From Aliivibrio wodanis (GTDB taxonomy: Bacteria > Pseudomonadota > Gammaproteobacteria > Enterobacterales > Vibrionaceae), in the NCBI GenBank assembly GCA_000953695.1, contig LN554846.1, positions 1,922,001-1,986,000 on the forward strand: a stretch of 64,000 bases of DNA, read 5' to 3'. This document shows positions 10,758 through 18,821 of the stretch, in pieces. Below the pieces are notes generated by a model. It worked only from the letters and a program-made list of their open reading frames with translations. It had not been told where the DNA came from and did not search any database. Positions within the stretch are counted from its first letter, which is position 1. Each line of letters starts with the position of its first letter. The position numbers and the translations under genes were made by a program.

Positions 10758-11546
10758 TTATTGTCCATTAAACACGTGCGCATTGTGGTAAAACTCCAAT
10801 GATTCACCGCGTTTTTCAACGGTTAGCTGGATCTCTAAAAGTCCATTTTGTCTATATCCCGTAGGATCATATTCAAAACTAGATTCTGTCGATGAAATAT
10901 ATGAGGCAACAGGAACGTTAACTATTGGTGAAGTTGGGTTACTGATATCGAAGCGACCACGTAATAAACGATTACTGCTATCAAAACAGTAAGAAATGGC
11001 TTCAGATGAATAAATATAAAAGCGATTTGTGACTGTACTTATCGAACTATTTATTAGTTCCTGTAACACAAGTTCACTCGTTGTCACACTTGAATAAGTA
11101 AATGTTCTGTCAGTTAAGTTTGGAAGATAGATATCATCAGGACTTAATGGATAAATTGTCATGTAGCATGTAGTGTTGGTACAAGCTTCTTGAATAATCG
11201 TTATTTCTTCTGCGTGTAGCTCTCGAGAAAAAGGGAGTTCATTGGCTCCAAGGCTAATGGCGGTACTATTAAATTCACTCGAAAAAACAATCGGTACAAA
11301 TTCAATACAAGCACCATTACTTTCTTCTCGTAAACTCATTGGCACGGCATGACGTACATCCCTATTGATTCTTTCTAACGCAAAGCGAGCTTGATTTAAC
11401 ATTTCATCACGATTGCGGACGTCAACATAGGTTTGACCACCAAGTACACCAAAGTTAATTAAACCTATAGAAATAATGCCAAGTATGATCATACTTACTA
11501 TCATCTCTATTAGAGTAAACCCATGCGATTTAATGACACTTCGCAT
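10758..11546 (-). CDS. PilW/MshO-like minor pilin
   Basis: A 262-residue protein with a class III signal peptide MRSVIKSHG/FTLIEMIVSM: the prepilin peptidase site is Gly9-Phe10 and Glu5 of the mature form is present. It continues as a long helix, then a beta-rich domain. The start codon abuts the stop of the PilV-like gene with no gap, which indicates translational coupling. PilW-family proteins are minor pilins needed to start type IV pilus assembly and place the tip protein. The family is clear from the N-terminus, size and order. Confidence 0.8.
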   Translation of the reverse strand: MRSVIKSHGFTLIEMIVSMIILGIISIGLINFGVLGGQTYVDVRNRDEMLNQARFALERINRDVRHAVPMSLREESNGACIEFVPIVFSSEFNSTAISLGANELPFSRELHAEEITIIQEACTNTTCYMTIYPLSPDDIYLPNLTDRTFTYSSVTTSELVLQELINSSISTVTNRFYIYSSEAISYCFDSSNRLLRGRFDISNPTSPIVNVPVASYISSTESSFEYDPTGYRQNGLLEIQLTVEKRGESLEFYHNAHVFNGQ

Positions 11547-12113
11547 TTAGTAGTTACTCCTTAGTGCAGAGAATTCAATTCGACTATTGCTTGGCGTTAA
11601 TAGAATTACTTGCACCAATTTAATCAATGACTCTGAATTTAGAGTTAAACCATCTAATGTTGTTGTTGGGTAAGTCACCGAAACACATAGATTATAATTT
11701 TGATAAATTGTTGGTAAATTCTGGCCTAGCATGGTTGTTGCCGATACAAAATCACTGCGGTTAACACACTCATTGTTGGTTGATGTTATAAAGTCATCAA
11801 CATCATCCCATTGGCTTTTATTTAATTCAGAATCAACGCCAAGATTTGCGCTAGAGGTGCAATTCTGAGCTACCCCACAGCGAACATTATTACCAACAAG
11901 ATCCGACTGCTCATCAAACCTTCGACTAAAAATTTCTTGTAGCGTCATTTGAGCAAGTTCGGTTGCACGTACTTGCATAATTGGATCGCTACTTTTCTGA
12001 GCTAATGGATAAAATATGGTGACCATTCCAGCAACAACAATTGAAGATAATACGATAGCTAAAATATTCTCAATAAGAGAAAAACCTGCATTACTCACTC
12101 TAGACGCACTCAT
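11547..12113 (-). CDS. PilV-like minor pilin
   Basis: The chosen start (ATG at 12111-12113, AAGG about 10 bases upstream) gives 188 residues beginning MSASRVSNAG/FSLIENILAI. This is a proper prepilin leader of 10 residues with cleavage before Phe and Glu5 retained. An upstream in-frame start would add 41 residues and bury the leader, so it was rejected. The gene overlaps the end of the FimT/GspH-like gene by 14 bases. The C-terminal domain holds several Cys. PilV-like proteins are minor components of type IV pili. Confidence 0.78.
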   Translation of the reverse strand: MSASRVSNAGFSLIENILAIVLSSIVVAGMVTIFYPLAQKSSDPIMQVRATELAQMTLQEIFSRRFDEQSDLVGNNVRCGVAQNCTSSANLGVDSELNKSQWDDVDDFITSTNNECVNRSDFVSATTMLGQNLPTIYQNYNLCVSVTYPTTTLDGLTLNSESLIKLVQVILLTPSNSRIEFSALRSNY

Positions 12114-12594
12114 CAATAAAGCCTTCTTCATTGATAGTAAAACTTTTCTGAGCACTACCTGAATCTTTAAAAGAGATGATATGAGCTTGTAAATCACTTG
12201 GGCGACCAAAACCATCAAAGTGGATCTCGGATGCATTTCCCTGATCTAAAGTAAGTTTAATTTGTCCATCTGTAGTAACAAGATTTGAGCATGCTACACC
12301 GACACAATCTGCTGTTGTGTTTAATGCTGCTGATGCCCCTTTTTGCCACTGAACTAATGTCGTTGAAATATTAACTCTATACTGGTCTTGTATATCAGTA
12401 ACAACGTCGTTCATTGCTTGCACTTGTACTCGACGTAGAGCTGACTGAGTTTCATTGCATAATGCGGCAATTTCAAAGCTGCTTCTTGATGGCATTTGGC
12501 TATATGCCGTAATTGACAATATTGATAGCAAAACGATACATGACACAAGCTCGACCAAGGTAAAGCCATTCTGTTTATTTTTTGACGGTAACAT
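12100..12594 (-). CDS. FimT/GspH-like pseudopilin
   Basis: A 164-residue protein starting MLPSKNKQNG/FTLVELVSCI, with the prepilin peptidase site after Gly10 and Glu5 of the mature chain. GGGGGAA lies 8 bases before this ATG, so it was preferred to an ATG further upstream. It is the first gene of a five-gene minus-strand cluster (FimT, PilV, PilW, PilX-like, giant adhesin). Such minor-pilin sets start assembly of type IV pili. The major pilin and assembly ATPases are not in the window, so the set must serve machinery encoded elsewhere. Confidence 0.8.
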   Translation of the reverse strand: MLPSKNKQNGFTLVELVSCIVLLSILSITAYSQMPSRSSFEIAALCNETQSALRRVQVQAMNDVVTDIQDQYRVNISTTLVQWQKGASAALNTTADCVGVACSNLVTTDGQIKLTLDQGNASEIHFDGFGRPSDLQAHIISFKDSGSAQKSFTINEEGFIDECV

Positions 12595-12759
12595 GTGAAC
12601 TATTCCCCCGAACATAATCACAAACCAAGTATGCCATACCGTGATAGAAATGTTAATAACTTAACCGTAATCTAACCTATAAAATTTGTATTGTTAATAA
12701 GGTAATCCCTTGCAATAATACCTGTATATAAACACAGTATTAGTTTGGTGGGTTATTTT

Positions 12760-12951
12760 ATGATTACAAAAAATTTAAATATGAATAGAGCTTCAGTATT
12801 AAAATGGAAAACTTGCAGCCTTTGCGATAAGGAGGCTTTTTGTTACCCTTCAACAAGTGTCACGATGGCATGGATAAAAGCAGGCTTTGGGGAGCAGAAA
12901 TGTACTTGGCGCTGTGAGAGTTGTCAGCCTTCTGCCAAGCTAATCAATTAA
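12760..12951 (+). CDS. Small Cys-rich protein, possible zinc ribbon
   Basis: A 63-residue frame starting MITKNLNMNRASV, with GGTGGG about 8 bases before the ATG. It has two Cys pairs, CSLC (early) and CESC (late), plus single Cys between and before them, a layout that could hold zinc. It lies alone between the divergent minor-pilin operon and xthA. I do not recognise the family. An upstream TTG or the internal ATG are alternative starts. Support is the ribosome site, the paired cysteines and the lack of any competing gene. Confidence 0.45.
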   Translation: MITKNLNMNRASVLKWKTCSLCDKEAFCYPSTSVTMAWIKAGFGEQKCTWRCESCQPSAKLIN

Positions 12952-13040
12952 CTTATCACTTAAAATAATGGTAATATCATTGTATTAAAAGATCCTTTTC
13001 TAGATTAGGATTCAAAATAAAAACAAGGACTTTAACTATA

Positions 13041-13847
13041 ATGAAAGTAATCTCATTCAACATAAATGGCCTTCGTGCTCGCCTTCATCAACTTCAAGCT
13101 ATTATTGATAAGCACAATCCTGACGTTATTGGTCTCCAAGAGATCAAAGTACATAACGAGATGTTTCCTATCGAAGCTGTTGAGGCAATGGGCTACAAAG
13201 TCTACTTCCATGGTCAAAAAGCACATTACGGTGTTGCTATGCTATGTAAGCAAGAGCCTATTTCTGTTCAGTACGGTTTTGATACTGATACCGAAGAACA
13301 TCAAAAACGCATGATCATAACAACACATCAACGTGAAGATGGCTCACAGTTCACTGTTATGAACGGTTATTTCCCACAGGGTGATAGCATCAAGCATGAA
13401 ACTAAATTCCCGTATAAACGTCAGTTCTATAAAGATTTAATGACGCATCTAAACACTCACCACAATAGCGATGAAGAGCTGATTATAATGGGTGACATTA
13501 ATATCAGCCCTATTGATGCTGATATCGGTATTGGTGAGCCGAACGCAAAACGTTGGTTAAGAACAGGTAAGTGTTCATTCCAACCAGAAGAGCGTGAATG
13601 GCTACAAACAGTAAAAGATTGGGGGTTTGAAGATACCTTCCGTAACCTTCACCCTGACGTCACTGACCAGTACTCATGGTTTGATTACCGCTCTAAAGGG
13701 TTTGTTGATAACCGTGGTCTTCGCATTGATGTGGTAATGGCGACACCAATACTCGCAGCAAAGTGTACTGAAGCCGGTATTGATTACGAATTACGCGGCA
13801 TTGAGAAACCATCTGATCACGCGCCAATCTGGTCTACATTTAAATAA
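13041..13847 (+). CDS. xthA: Exodeoxyribonuclease III
   Basis: 268 residues, the same length as E. coli XthA. It begins [18 protein letters not shown] with the metal-binding Asn, then LQEIKV (catalytic Glu34), [13 protein letters not shown] (catalytic Asp and Asn), and ends SDHAPIW with the active-site His. The enzyme is a Mg-dependent apurinic/apyrimidinic endonuclease and 3'-5' exonuclease in base-excision repair, acting in the cytoplasm. AAGGACT precedes the ATG. It stands as a single gene with its own terminator. Confidence 0.97.
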   Translation: MKVISFNINGLRARLHQLQAIIDKHNPDVIGLQEIKVHNEMFPIEAVEAMGYKVYFHGQKAHYGVAMLCKQEPISVQYGFDTDTEEHQKRMIITTHQREDGSQFTVMNGYFPQGDSIKHETKFPYKRQFYKDLMTHLNTHHNSDEELIIMGDINISPIDADIGIGEPNAKRWLRTGKCSFQPEEREWLQTVKDWGFEDTFRNLHPDVTDQYSWFDYRSKGFVDNRGLRIDVVMATPILAAKCTEAGIDYELRGIEKPSDHAPIWSTFK

Positions 13848-13854
13848 CGATTTG

Positions 13855-13888
13855 AGCCTTACTTTAGATTTTAAAGTGGGGCTTTTTT
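13855..13888 (+). terminator. Intrinsic terminator after xthA
   Basis: AGCCTTACTTT pairs with AAAGTGGGGCT around a 7-base loop (including G:T pairs) and is followed by TTTTTT. Confidence 0.75.
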
Positions 13889-13902
13889 AATAAGGAAGTA
13901 GT

Positions 13903-14553
13903 ATGAAATTATTCTTATTTGAACATTGCCCATTTTGCATGAAAGCTAAAATGGTGGCAGGCATTAAAAAACTGCCTATTGAATTCATTTATATGCAAAA
14001 TGATGATGTTGATAGCCGAATCGAGAAAGTCGGCGCAAATATGGTTCCAATTTTAGAGAAAGAAGATGGCAGTTACATGGCTGAAAGCCTTGATATCGCA
14101 GAATTTCTTGATAAACACGATCATCACTCTGTTATTGAGCAAGCGACTCATGCTGATGAAATTTCAGAATGGCTAGATACCGCTCGTCCTTTATTCTTTA
14201 ACTTAACATTCGCTCGTTGGCCTCAACTAAATTTACAAGAGTTTCAACGCCCTGAAGCGGTGACTTGGTATACTGAGAAAAAAGAAGCTTTCATTGGTAT
14301 GAGCTTTAAAGAAGCGCTTGATCAAAGTGATGAATACATTAATACGTTAAAACCTCTTTTGGTTGACGTGAATTTCATTACTTTACCATCAGAGAAAGGC
14401 AATAAGATCACTTGGGATGACATTAATTTGTTCCCATTCCTTCGTAATCTGACTGTAGTGAAAGGGCTCGACTTTCCTCCACACCTAAAAAATTACTTGG
14501 ATGAGATAAGTGAACTGACTGGCGTTAATTTATTTTTTGATGTCGCGGTATAG
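13903..14553 (+). CDS. grxB: Glutaredoxin 2
   Basis: 216 residues (E. coli Grx2 is 215). An N-terminal thioredoxin fold carries the redox motif CPFC at residues 9-12, followed by an all-helical GST-like C-terminal domain. The family reduces mixed disulfides with glutathione in the cytoplasm. AAGGAAG lies 5 bases before the ATG. The N-terminal MKLFLFEHCPFCMKAKMVAG and the conserved MVPILEKEDG (cis-Pro loop) fit GrxB rather than the small glutaredoxins. It stands alone after the xthA terminator. Confidence 0.93.
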   Translation: MKLFLFEHCPFCMKAKMVAGIKKLPIEFIYMQNDDVDSRIEKVGANMVPILEKEDGSYMAESLDIAEFLDKHDHHSVIEQATHADEISEWLDTARPLFFNLTFARWPQLNLQEFQRPEAVTWYTEKKEAFIGMSFKEALDQSDEYINTLKPLLVDVNFITLPSEKGNKITWDDINLFPFLRNLTVVKGLDFPPHLKNYLDEISELTGVNLFFDVAV

Positions 14554-14585
14554 CACTCATTTAATTAATCGCTATAAAATAAACA

Positions 14586-14613
14586 AAGAGCACATAAAAG
14601 TGCTCTTTTTTTT
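14586..14613. terminator. Bidirectional terminator between grxB and the small membrane protein gene
   Basis: GAGCAC (14588-14593) and GTGCTC (14600-14605) form a stem with a T run on the plus strand and a weaker T run on the minus strand. It can serve the convergent genes on both sides. Confidence 0.8.
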
Positions 14614-14623
14614 ATCACTACAA

Positions 14624-14743
14624 TTAGAACCAGCGTTGGTACCAAAGAATTTCACCATGCTCAATGAAATCAAAAACACTCAAAAACAATGCACAAATAA
14701 CAACTAATTTTACTAGCCTTATCAATAAAAATGATAAGTTCAT
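14624..14743 (-). CDS. Small membrane protein, 39 residues
   Basis: An ATG at 14741-14743 is preceded by a strong ribosome site (GAGGAGATGGTT, GGAG about 8 bases from the ATG). It opens a 39-codon frame ending TAA at 14624-14626. The product has a positively charged, very hydrophobic segment (residues 2-23, including LIRLVKLVVICALFLSVF) and an aromatic tail (FIEHGEILWYQRWF). It would be a single-span inner-membrane peptide. It converges on grxB and shares its terminator. No family is recognised. The strong Shine-Dalgarno and clean membrane profile argue that it is real. Confidence 0.6.
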   Translation of the reverse strand: MNLSFLLIRLVKLVVICALFLSVFDFIEHGEILWYQRWF

Positions 14744-14796
14744 AACCATCTCCTCAAGAGCATAATTTGACCATTTACTTGTTCTATTGATATTAA

Positions 14797-14956
14797 TACC
14801 AATTCCAGTAATTATCTAATCATTATTACTTGTTAAATCACTTAATAATTGCGTTAAAAATTTTTATTGTAGAATAACTACTTATAATAATTTTCGCCTT
14901 ATTCTTAAGCGATTTTTCTGCGTAATAAATAGAACATCTAATTAATTACATTGGTA
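14797..14956. repeat. Dispersed MITE-like repeat, copy B (160 bp)
   Basis: TACCAAT (14797) to ATTGGTA (14956). It is closely similar over its whole length to the reverse complement of 45027-45186, which is also 160 bp. Both share TACCAATTCCAGTAATT at one end and GTAGAATAACTACTTAT in the middle. Confidence 0.85.
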
Positions 14957-14960
14957 TAAC

Positions 14961-14989
14961 AAAAAAAGAGCACATTCAGTGCTCTTTTT
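14961..14989. terminator. Terminator of the basic amino-acid ABC operon
   Basis: GAGCAC (14968-14973), loop ATTCA, GTGCTC (14979-14984), with T runs on both strands. It lies just past the last minus-strand permease gene. Confidence 0.85.
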
Positions 14990-15009
14990 GATTAGTACTT
15001 AAAAAACAG

Positions 15010-15687
15010 TTAACTTAACGGTCTCATAAATCTAAGCATTCGTGTTTCTAATTGTTTAAATACAAAAATGATAATAAACGTTAAGCACATATAGAATAAA
15101 CCTGCTGCAATATATGACTCAAACGGCGCATAATAACGAGAATTAACCAATCGAGCTGCACCCGTCAAATCCATCAAGGTCACAATTCCCGCAATAGCAG
15201 AACCATGAAGCATAAAGATAACTTCATTACTGTAAGCAGGAAGCGCTCTACGCAATGCACTTGGTAAAATAATACGCTTATAGGTTTGAAATTGGCTCAT
15301 ACCATAGGCTTTCGCCGCTTCTATTTCACCTTGTGGTAAACCATTAATTGAACCGCGAACAATCTCAGAAGTGTATGCGCCTGTATTTAGAGCAAAAGCG
15401 ACTAAAGCACAAAACGATGCATGTTCCCATAGCGTATCTTTCACAGGGAAGAACTGATCCATACCATAGTAAATAAGGTACAACTGGATTAATAACGGAG
15501 TTCCACGGAAAAAATAAATATAAGCCCAAGCAGGAACCCAAATTAATGGGTTATTGCTATTTCTTGCTATCGCAGAAGGCACCGCTATACACAGGCCAAT
15601 AACGAGAGAAAGAGTTACTAACCAAACTGTTGTCCAAAGCCCATCTAAATAAATCGGTAGGCTCTCAATAATAATTGAAAAATCCAT
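15010..15687 (-). CDS. artM: Basic amino-acid ABC transporter, permease 2 (ArtM/HisM type)
   Basis: A 225-residue inner-membrane protein with about five helices. The polar amino-acid permease loop EIEAAKAYGMSQFQTYKRIILPSALR is the contact site for the ATPase. It is the last gene of an ATPase, binding protein, permease, permease operon, the order of E. coli artPIQM. It is separated by 2 bases from the other permease, with which it should form the heterodimeric channel. The substrate is probably arginine, ornithine, lysine or histidine; sequence alone does not separate Art from His systems, so the symbol is tentative. Confidence 0.82.
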   Translation of the reverse strand: MDFSIIIESLPIYLDGLWTTVWLVTLSLVIGLCIAVPSAIARNSNNPLIWVPAWAYIYFFRGTPLLIQLYLIYYGMDQFFPVKDTLWEHASFCALVAFALNTGAYTSEIVRGSINGLPQGEIEAAKAYGMSQFQTYKRIILPSALRRALPAYSNEVIFMLHGSAIAGIVTLMDLTGAARLVNSRYYAPFESYIAAGLFYMCLTFIIIFVFKQLETRMLRFMRPLS

Positions 15688-15689
15688 GC

Positions 15690-16430
15690 TTACCTCATAT
15701 GAATGCTGAATTTACGTTCAACCAGTTTTAAAGCACCTGTTGAAACCGCGGTAAATAATAAGAAAATACAAGCAACTGTCATATAAAAAGTAAATGGCAT
15801 TTTAGTTGTTCCTGCTGCCATAGAGCTGACTCGCACCATATCTTCCAAGCCAATAATCGACACTAAGGCGGTAGTTTTAAGCAACACTAACCAATTATTA
15901 CCAAACCCCGGTAATGCATGTCTGATCATCTGTGGAAACAAAATACGTCGGAAAGCCATTGGACCGCTCATGCCATACGCTTTTGCTGCTTCCATTTCAC
16001 CACGGTCAACTGCCATGATGGCACCACGGAACGTTTCAGCCATGTAAGCACCAAAGATAAATCCAATAGTTAAAACACCGGCGATAAATGGGCTAATTTC
16101 AATATAGTCTGGAAGATAAGATATCCACTCATGATCTGGATTTGAGTTTGTCATCCACTCATTTATCCATTCATTGGTAGCATACAAGCCATTATTTAAT
16201 AGCATTTGGCCACCGAAGAATAACAACATCATTAATACAAGATCCGGAATACCACGTACAACGGTTGTATAAACAGTTGCGATTGATCTTGCCCAACGAT
16301 AAGGGGCCATCTTAGCTAGCGCACCTAGTAAACCTAAGAACACCGCTAAAATCAGGGATAATAGTGCGACTTGTAGCGTCACTATTGCACCTTCTAAAAT
16401 GGAGGATTCATATCCTTGTAAATCTAACAT
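15690..16430 (-). CDS. artQ: Basic amino-acid ABC transporter, permease 1 (ArtQ/HisQ type)
   Basis: A 246-residue inner-membrane permease of the His/Glu/Gln/Arg family. It begins MLDLQGYESSILEGAIVTLQ and carries the EAA loop EMEAAKAYGMSGPMAFRRIL. A periplasmic insert (about residues 80-105) is longer than in ArtQ of E. coli. It pairs with the adjacent permease. The start follows a 137-base gap after the binding-protein gene, so expression may be stepped down there. Function is firm as an amino-acid ABC permease; the exact substrate is inferred. Confidence 0.82.
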   Translation of the reverse strand: MLDLQGYESSILEGAIVTLQVALLSLILAVFLGLLGALAKMAPYRWARSIATVYTTVVRGIPDLVLMMLLFFGGQMLLNNGLYATNEWINEWMTNSNPDHEWISYLPDYIEISPFIAGVLTIGFIFGAYMAETFRGAIMAVDRGEMEAAKAYGMSGPMAFRRILFPQMIRHALPGFGNNWLVLLKTTALVSIIGLEDMVRVSSMAAGTTKMPFTFYMTVACIFLLFTAVSTGALKLVERKFSIHMR

Positions 16431-16567
16431 ACTGCTTCCAAGCTTCCGCTTTAGTACTCACTCCAATACATAAAAATCTCTCGATATATATTGGAGTAAG
16501 TATCACTATTAGAAATAATGGAAGAGACATTTAACATGCCTCCTCCCTTTACTACTCACTCTAGTGT

Positions 16568-17344
16568 TTATTCACCATAAACATCATAGTTGAAGTATTT
16601 AGCAGCAATTTCTTGATAAATACCTTTTTCACGTAGCGATTGGATCGCTGCATTTAATTGCTTTGTTAAGTCTTTATCTTGCTTACGAGTCGCAATACCA
16701 AAGCCATCGCCAAACCATTTTGGATCCGTTAGTGATGGGCCAACAAACTCATACGCTTTACCGCCAGCCTTGTTAAGAAGACCTTCTTCTAATGCTGATG
16801 CATCACCTAGAACCGTATCAATACGACCCGCTTTAAGATCTAAGTATGCTTCATCAAATGAACCGTAACGTTTAAGATCAACACCTTTACCAAAGTTATC
16901 TGTTAGGTATTTATCGTGTGTTGTTGCACGTTGAACACCAACAGTTACGCCTTTAAGACCTGCTTTTGTCATTACTAAATCTGTACCTTTTTTAGCCACA
17001 AATTTATTTGGAATTAGTGCGTATTTTTCAGTGAAATCAATTTTCTTTTTACGCTCTTCAGTAATCGACATTGCGGCAATAATTGCATCATATTTACGGG
17101 CAAGCAGCGATGGAATAATGCCATCCCAATCTTGCGCTACTATTTTACAGCGCGCTTCCATCTCTTTACATAGTGCGTTCGCGATATCAACATCAAAGCC
17201 TTTAAGCTCGCCCGAAGGCTCGGTCCAACTAAACGGAGGGTAAGCTCCTTCAATGCCAAATCGAATTTGCTTCCATTCTTTTGCTTGAGCTGCGCCAGTG
17301 ACGGCTGTAGATGCAACAACTGCTGCTAATAACCACTTCTTCAT
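16568..17344 (-). CDS. artI: Periplasmic basic amino-acid binding protein (ArtI/HisJ/LAO family)
   Basis: 258 residues with a signal peptide (about 1-21, ending GAAQA), then IRFGIEGAYPPFSWTEPSGELKGFDVDI, the ligand-binding start of family 3 solute-binding proteins. It also has the Arg that binds the ligand carboxylate (AAMSITEERKKKIDFT). It delivers arginine-, ornithine-, lysine- or histidine-like substrates to the permeases encoded downstream. AGGAGCAAGGAA precedes the ATG. HisJ, ArgT and ArtI are too alike to tell apart by eye. Confidence 0.85.
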   Translation of the reverse strand: MKKWLLAAVVASTAVTGAAQAKEWKQIRFGIEGAYPPFSWTEPSGELKGFDVDIANALCKEMEARCKIVAQDWDGIIPSLLARKYDAIIAAMSITEERKKKIDFTEKYALIPNKFVAKKGTDLVMTKAGLKGVTVGVQRATTHDKYLTDNFGKGVDLKRYGSFDEAYLDLKAGRIDTVLGDASALEEGLLNKAGGKAYEFVGPSLTDPKWFGDGFGIATRKQDKDLTKQLNAAIQSLREKGIYQEIAAKYFNYDVYGE

Positions 17345-17424
17345 TTCCTTGCTCCTGTAACTAACGATTTTTATATTTATACTATTTGTTGTGTTTCTTT
17401 TCTTGCTCAGGTACTCATCGACTT

Positions 17425-18195
17425 CTAATAAATAGATGAAATAAACTGTTTTAAACGTTCTGACTCTGGATTAGTAAAAAGCTTAGCGGGATCGCCCTGC
17501 TCTTCAACCAAACCTTGATGTAAGAACATCACATGATTTGATACATCACGAGCAAACGCCATTTCATGTGTTACTACCAACATGGTGCGCCCCTCTTCAG
17601 CAAGATCTCGCATTACTCCAAGAACTTCCCCTACTAATTCAGGGTCAAGAGCAGAGGTTGGCTCATCAAATAACATTACCTCGGGATCAACCGCTAAAGC
17701 TCGTGCAATAGCCGCACGTTGCTGTTGTCCTCCCGATAGATGCCCTGGATAGTAATCTCTACGTTCATACAAGCCAACTTGTTTTAAAATCTGCTCAGCT
17801 TTCTCAATAGCTTCTGCTTTCGGTACTCCTAAAACATGTATAGGTGCTTCTATCACATTTTGAAGCACTGTCATGTGTGACCATAAGTTAAAACCTTGAA
17901 AAACCATCGCAAGGCGAGAACGAATTCGTTGAACTTGTTTTTCATTCGCAGGAATAGATTCACCTAAGCGGTTATTCTTCATCTCAATGAGTTCACCGTT
18001 TACCCAAATTTCACCTTGAGTAGGGGTTTCAAGTAAATTAATACAGCGTAAGAAGGTACTTTTACCTGAACCTGATGATCCAATAATGGAAATCACATCA
18101 CCTTTATTCGCTTCTAAAGAAATACCCTTCAAGACTTCATTTTGCCCAAAGTGTTTGTGTAAGTCTTTCACTTCTAGCGCGACAGCATCCTTCAT
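17425..18195 (-). CDS. artP: Basic amino-acid ABC transporter ATPase (ArtP/HisP type)
   Basis: 256 residues with Walker A GSSGSGKS, Q-loop FQGFNLW, signature LSGGQQQR, Walker [13 protein letters not shown] and the H-loop THEM. Length and several stretches (for example NLWSHMTVLQNVIEAP) resemble HisP more than the shorter ArtP, while gene order is artPIQM-like, so the symbol is provisional. It is the first gene of the operon and energises uptake of a basic amino acid at the inner membrane. AGGAG-like sequence precedes the ATG. Confidence 0.85.
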   Translation of the reverse strand: MKDAVALEVKDLHKHFGQNEVLKGISLEANKGDVISIIGSSGSGKSTFLRCINLLETPTQGEIWVNGELIEMKNNRLGESIPANEKQVQRIRSRLAMVFQGFNLWSHMTVLQNVIEAPIHVLGVPKAEAIEKAEQILKQVGLYERRDYYPGHLSGGQQQRAAIARALAVDPEVMLFDEPTSALDPELVGEVLGVMRDLAEEGRTMLVVTHEMAFARDVSNHVMFLHQGLVEEQGDPAKLFTNPESERLKQFISSIY

Positions 18196-18354
18196 GCGCC
18201 ATAACTCCTAATTCAAATACACACTAATTATTTTGATTTTTCGTTCATTTGTAGAATTTAACACTCAAAAACAGCGCAAGCAACAATTTGTTAACTAGCG
18301 ACCTCTCAGTATTAATATAATTCTTTTTAATAAAACTAAAAATACACTCAATTG

Positions 18355-18368
18355 TAAATTTATATTCA
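18355..18368. promoter_or_regulatory. Possible ArgR operator (ARG box)
   Basis: TAAATTTATATTCA fits the ARG box consensus TGAATWWWWATTCA with one mismatch. It lies about 160 bases upstream of the ABC ATPase start. The usual second box three bases away is not evident, so this is weak. The rest of 18196-18699 is very AT-rich and shows no convincing gene. Confidence 0.25.
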
Positions 18369-18699
18369 GCATAGGTCAGATTTATAAGATAGTTATTCAA
18401 AATTGAAAATTAACAAAGTTAAAACATTCAATAGGGGCGGATATTTAAATTTGCCTCACAAAACTCACATGTACCACAACAAACACGTTCCACATGTAAT
18501 CGAATTACTGCTATATTTGATTTTTTATTCATATTCTTTAACAAAAAAACGTGAATTCCAAAAAGAGCACCCCCGAATAAAAACAGACATAAATAGCTGT
18601 TTAATAAGATAAAAATAACCACTATTGATTAAATTAACATTATACCTATAAAGTATTAACGTTCTCATTTTGTAGTTTTCTTTCATATACAAATATAAA

Positions 18700-18742
18700 G
18701 TGATCAAGATCAATCATTAGATGATTTTTCATGTGCTACACT
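18700..18742 (+). promoter_or_regulatory. FNR-type class II promoter
   Basis: GTGATCAAGATCAA (18700-18713) matches the FNR consensus TTGATNNNNATCAA at 9 of 10 positions. An extended -10, TGCTACACT, ends at 18742. This places the FNR box centre about 42 bases before the expected start, the class II geometry. It lies upstream of the permease gene at 18822 and may drive anaerobic expression of the pfl region. Confidence 0.6.
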
Positions 18743-18821
18743 CATCGAAAATAACAAAAACAACATCAATATCTATCAATATTGATTTCTAATTACTTAA
18801 TATTTCTAATATGAGGATTCT

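Noticed and set aside
18428-18622. Minus-strand 64-codon frame with a hydrophobic start and a CCGTCEFC tail
   Set aside because: It begins with GTG, has no ribosome site and lies in very AT-rich DNA. The cysteine-rich end is curious, but support is too weak to call a gene.
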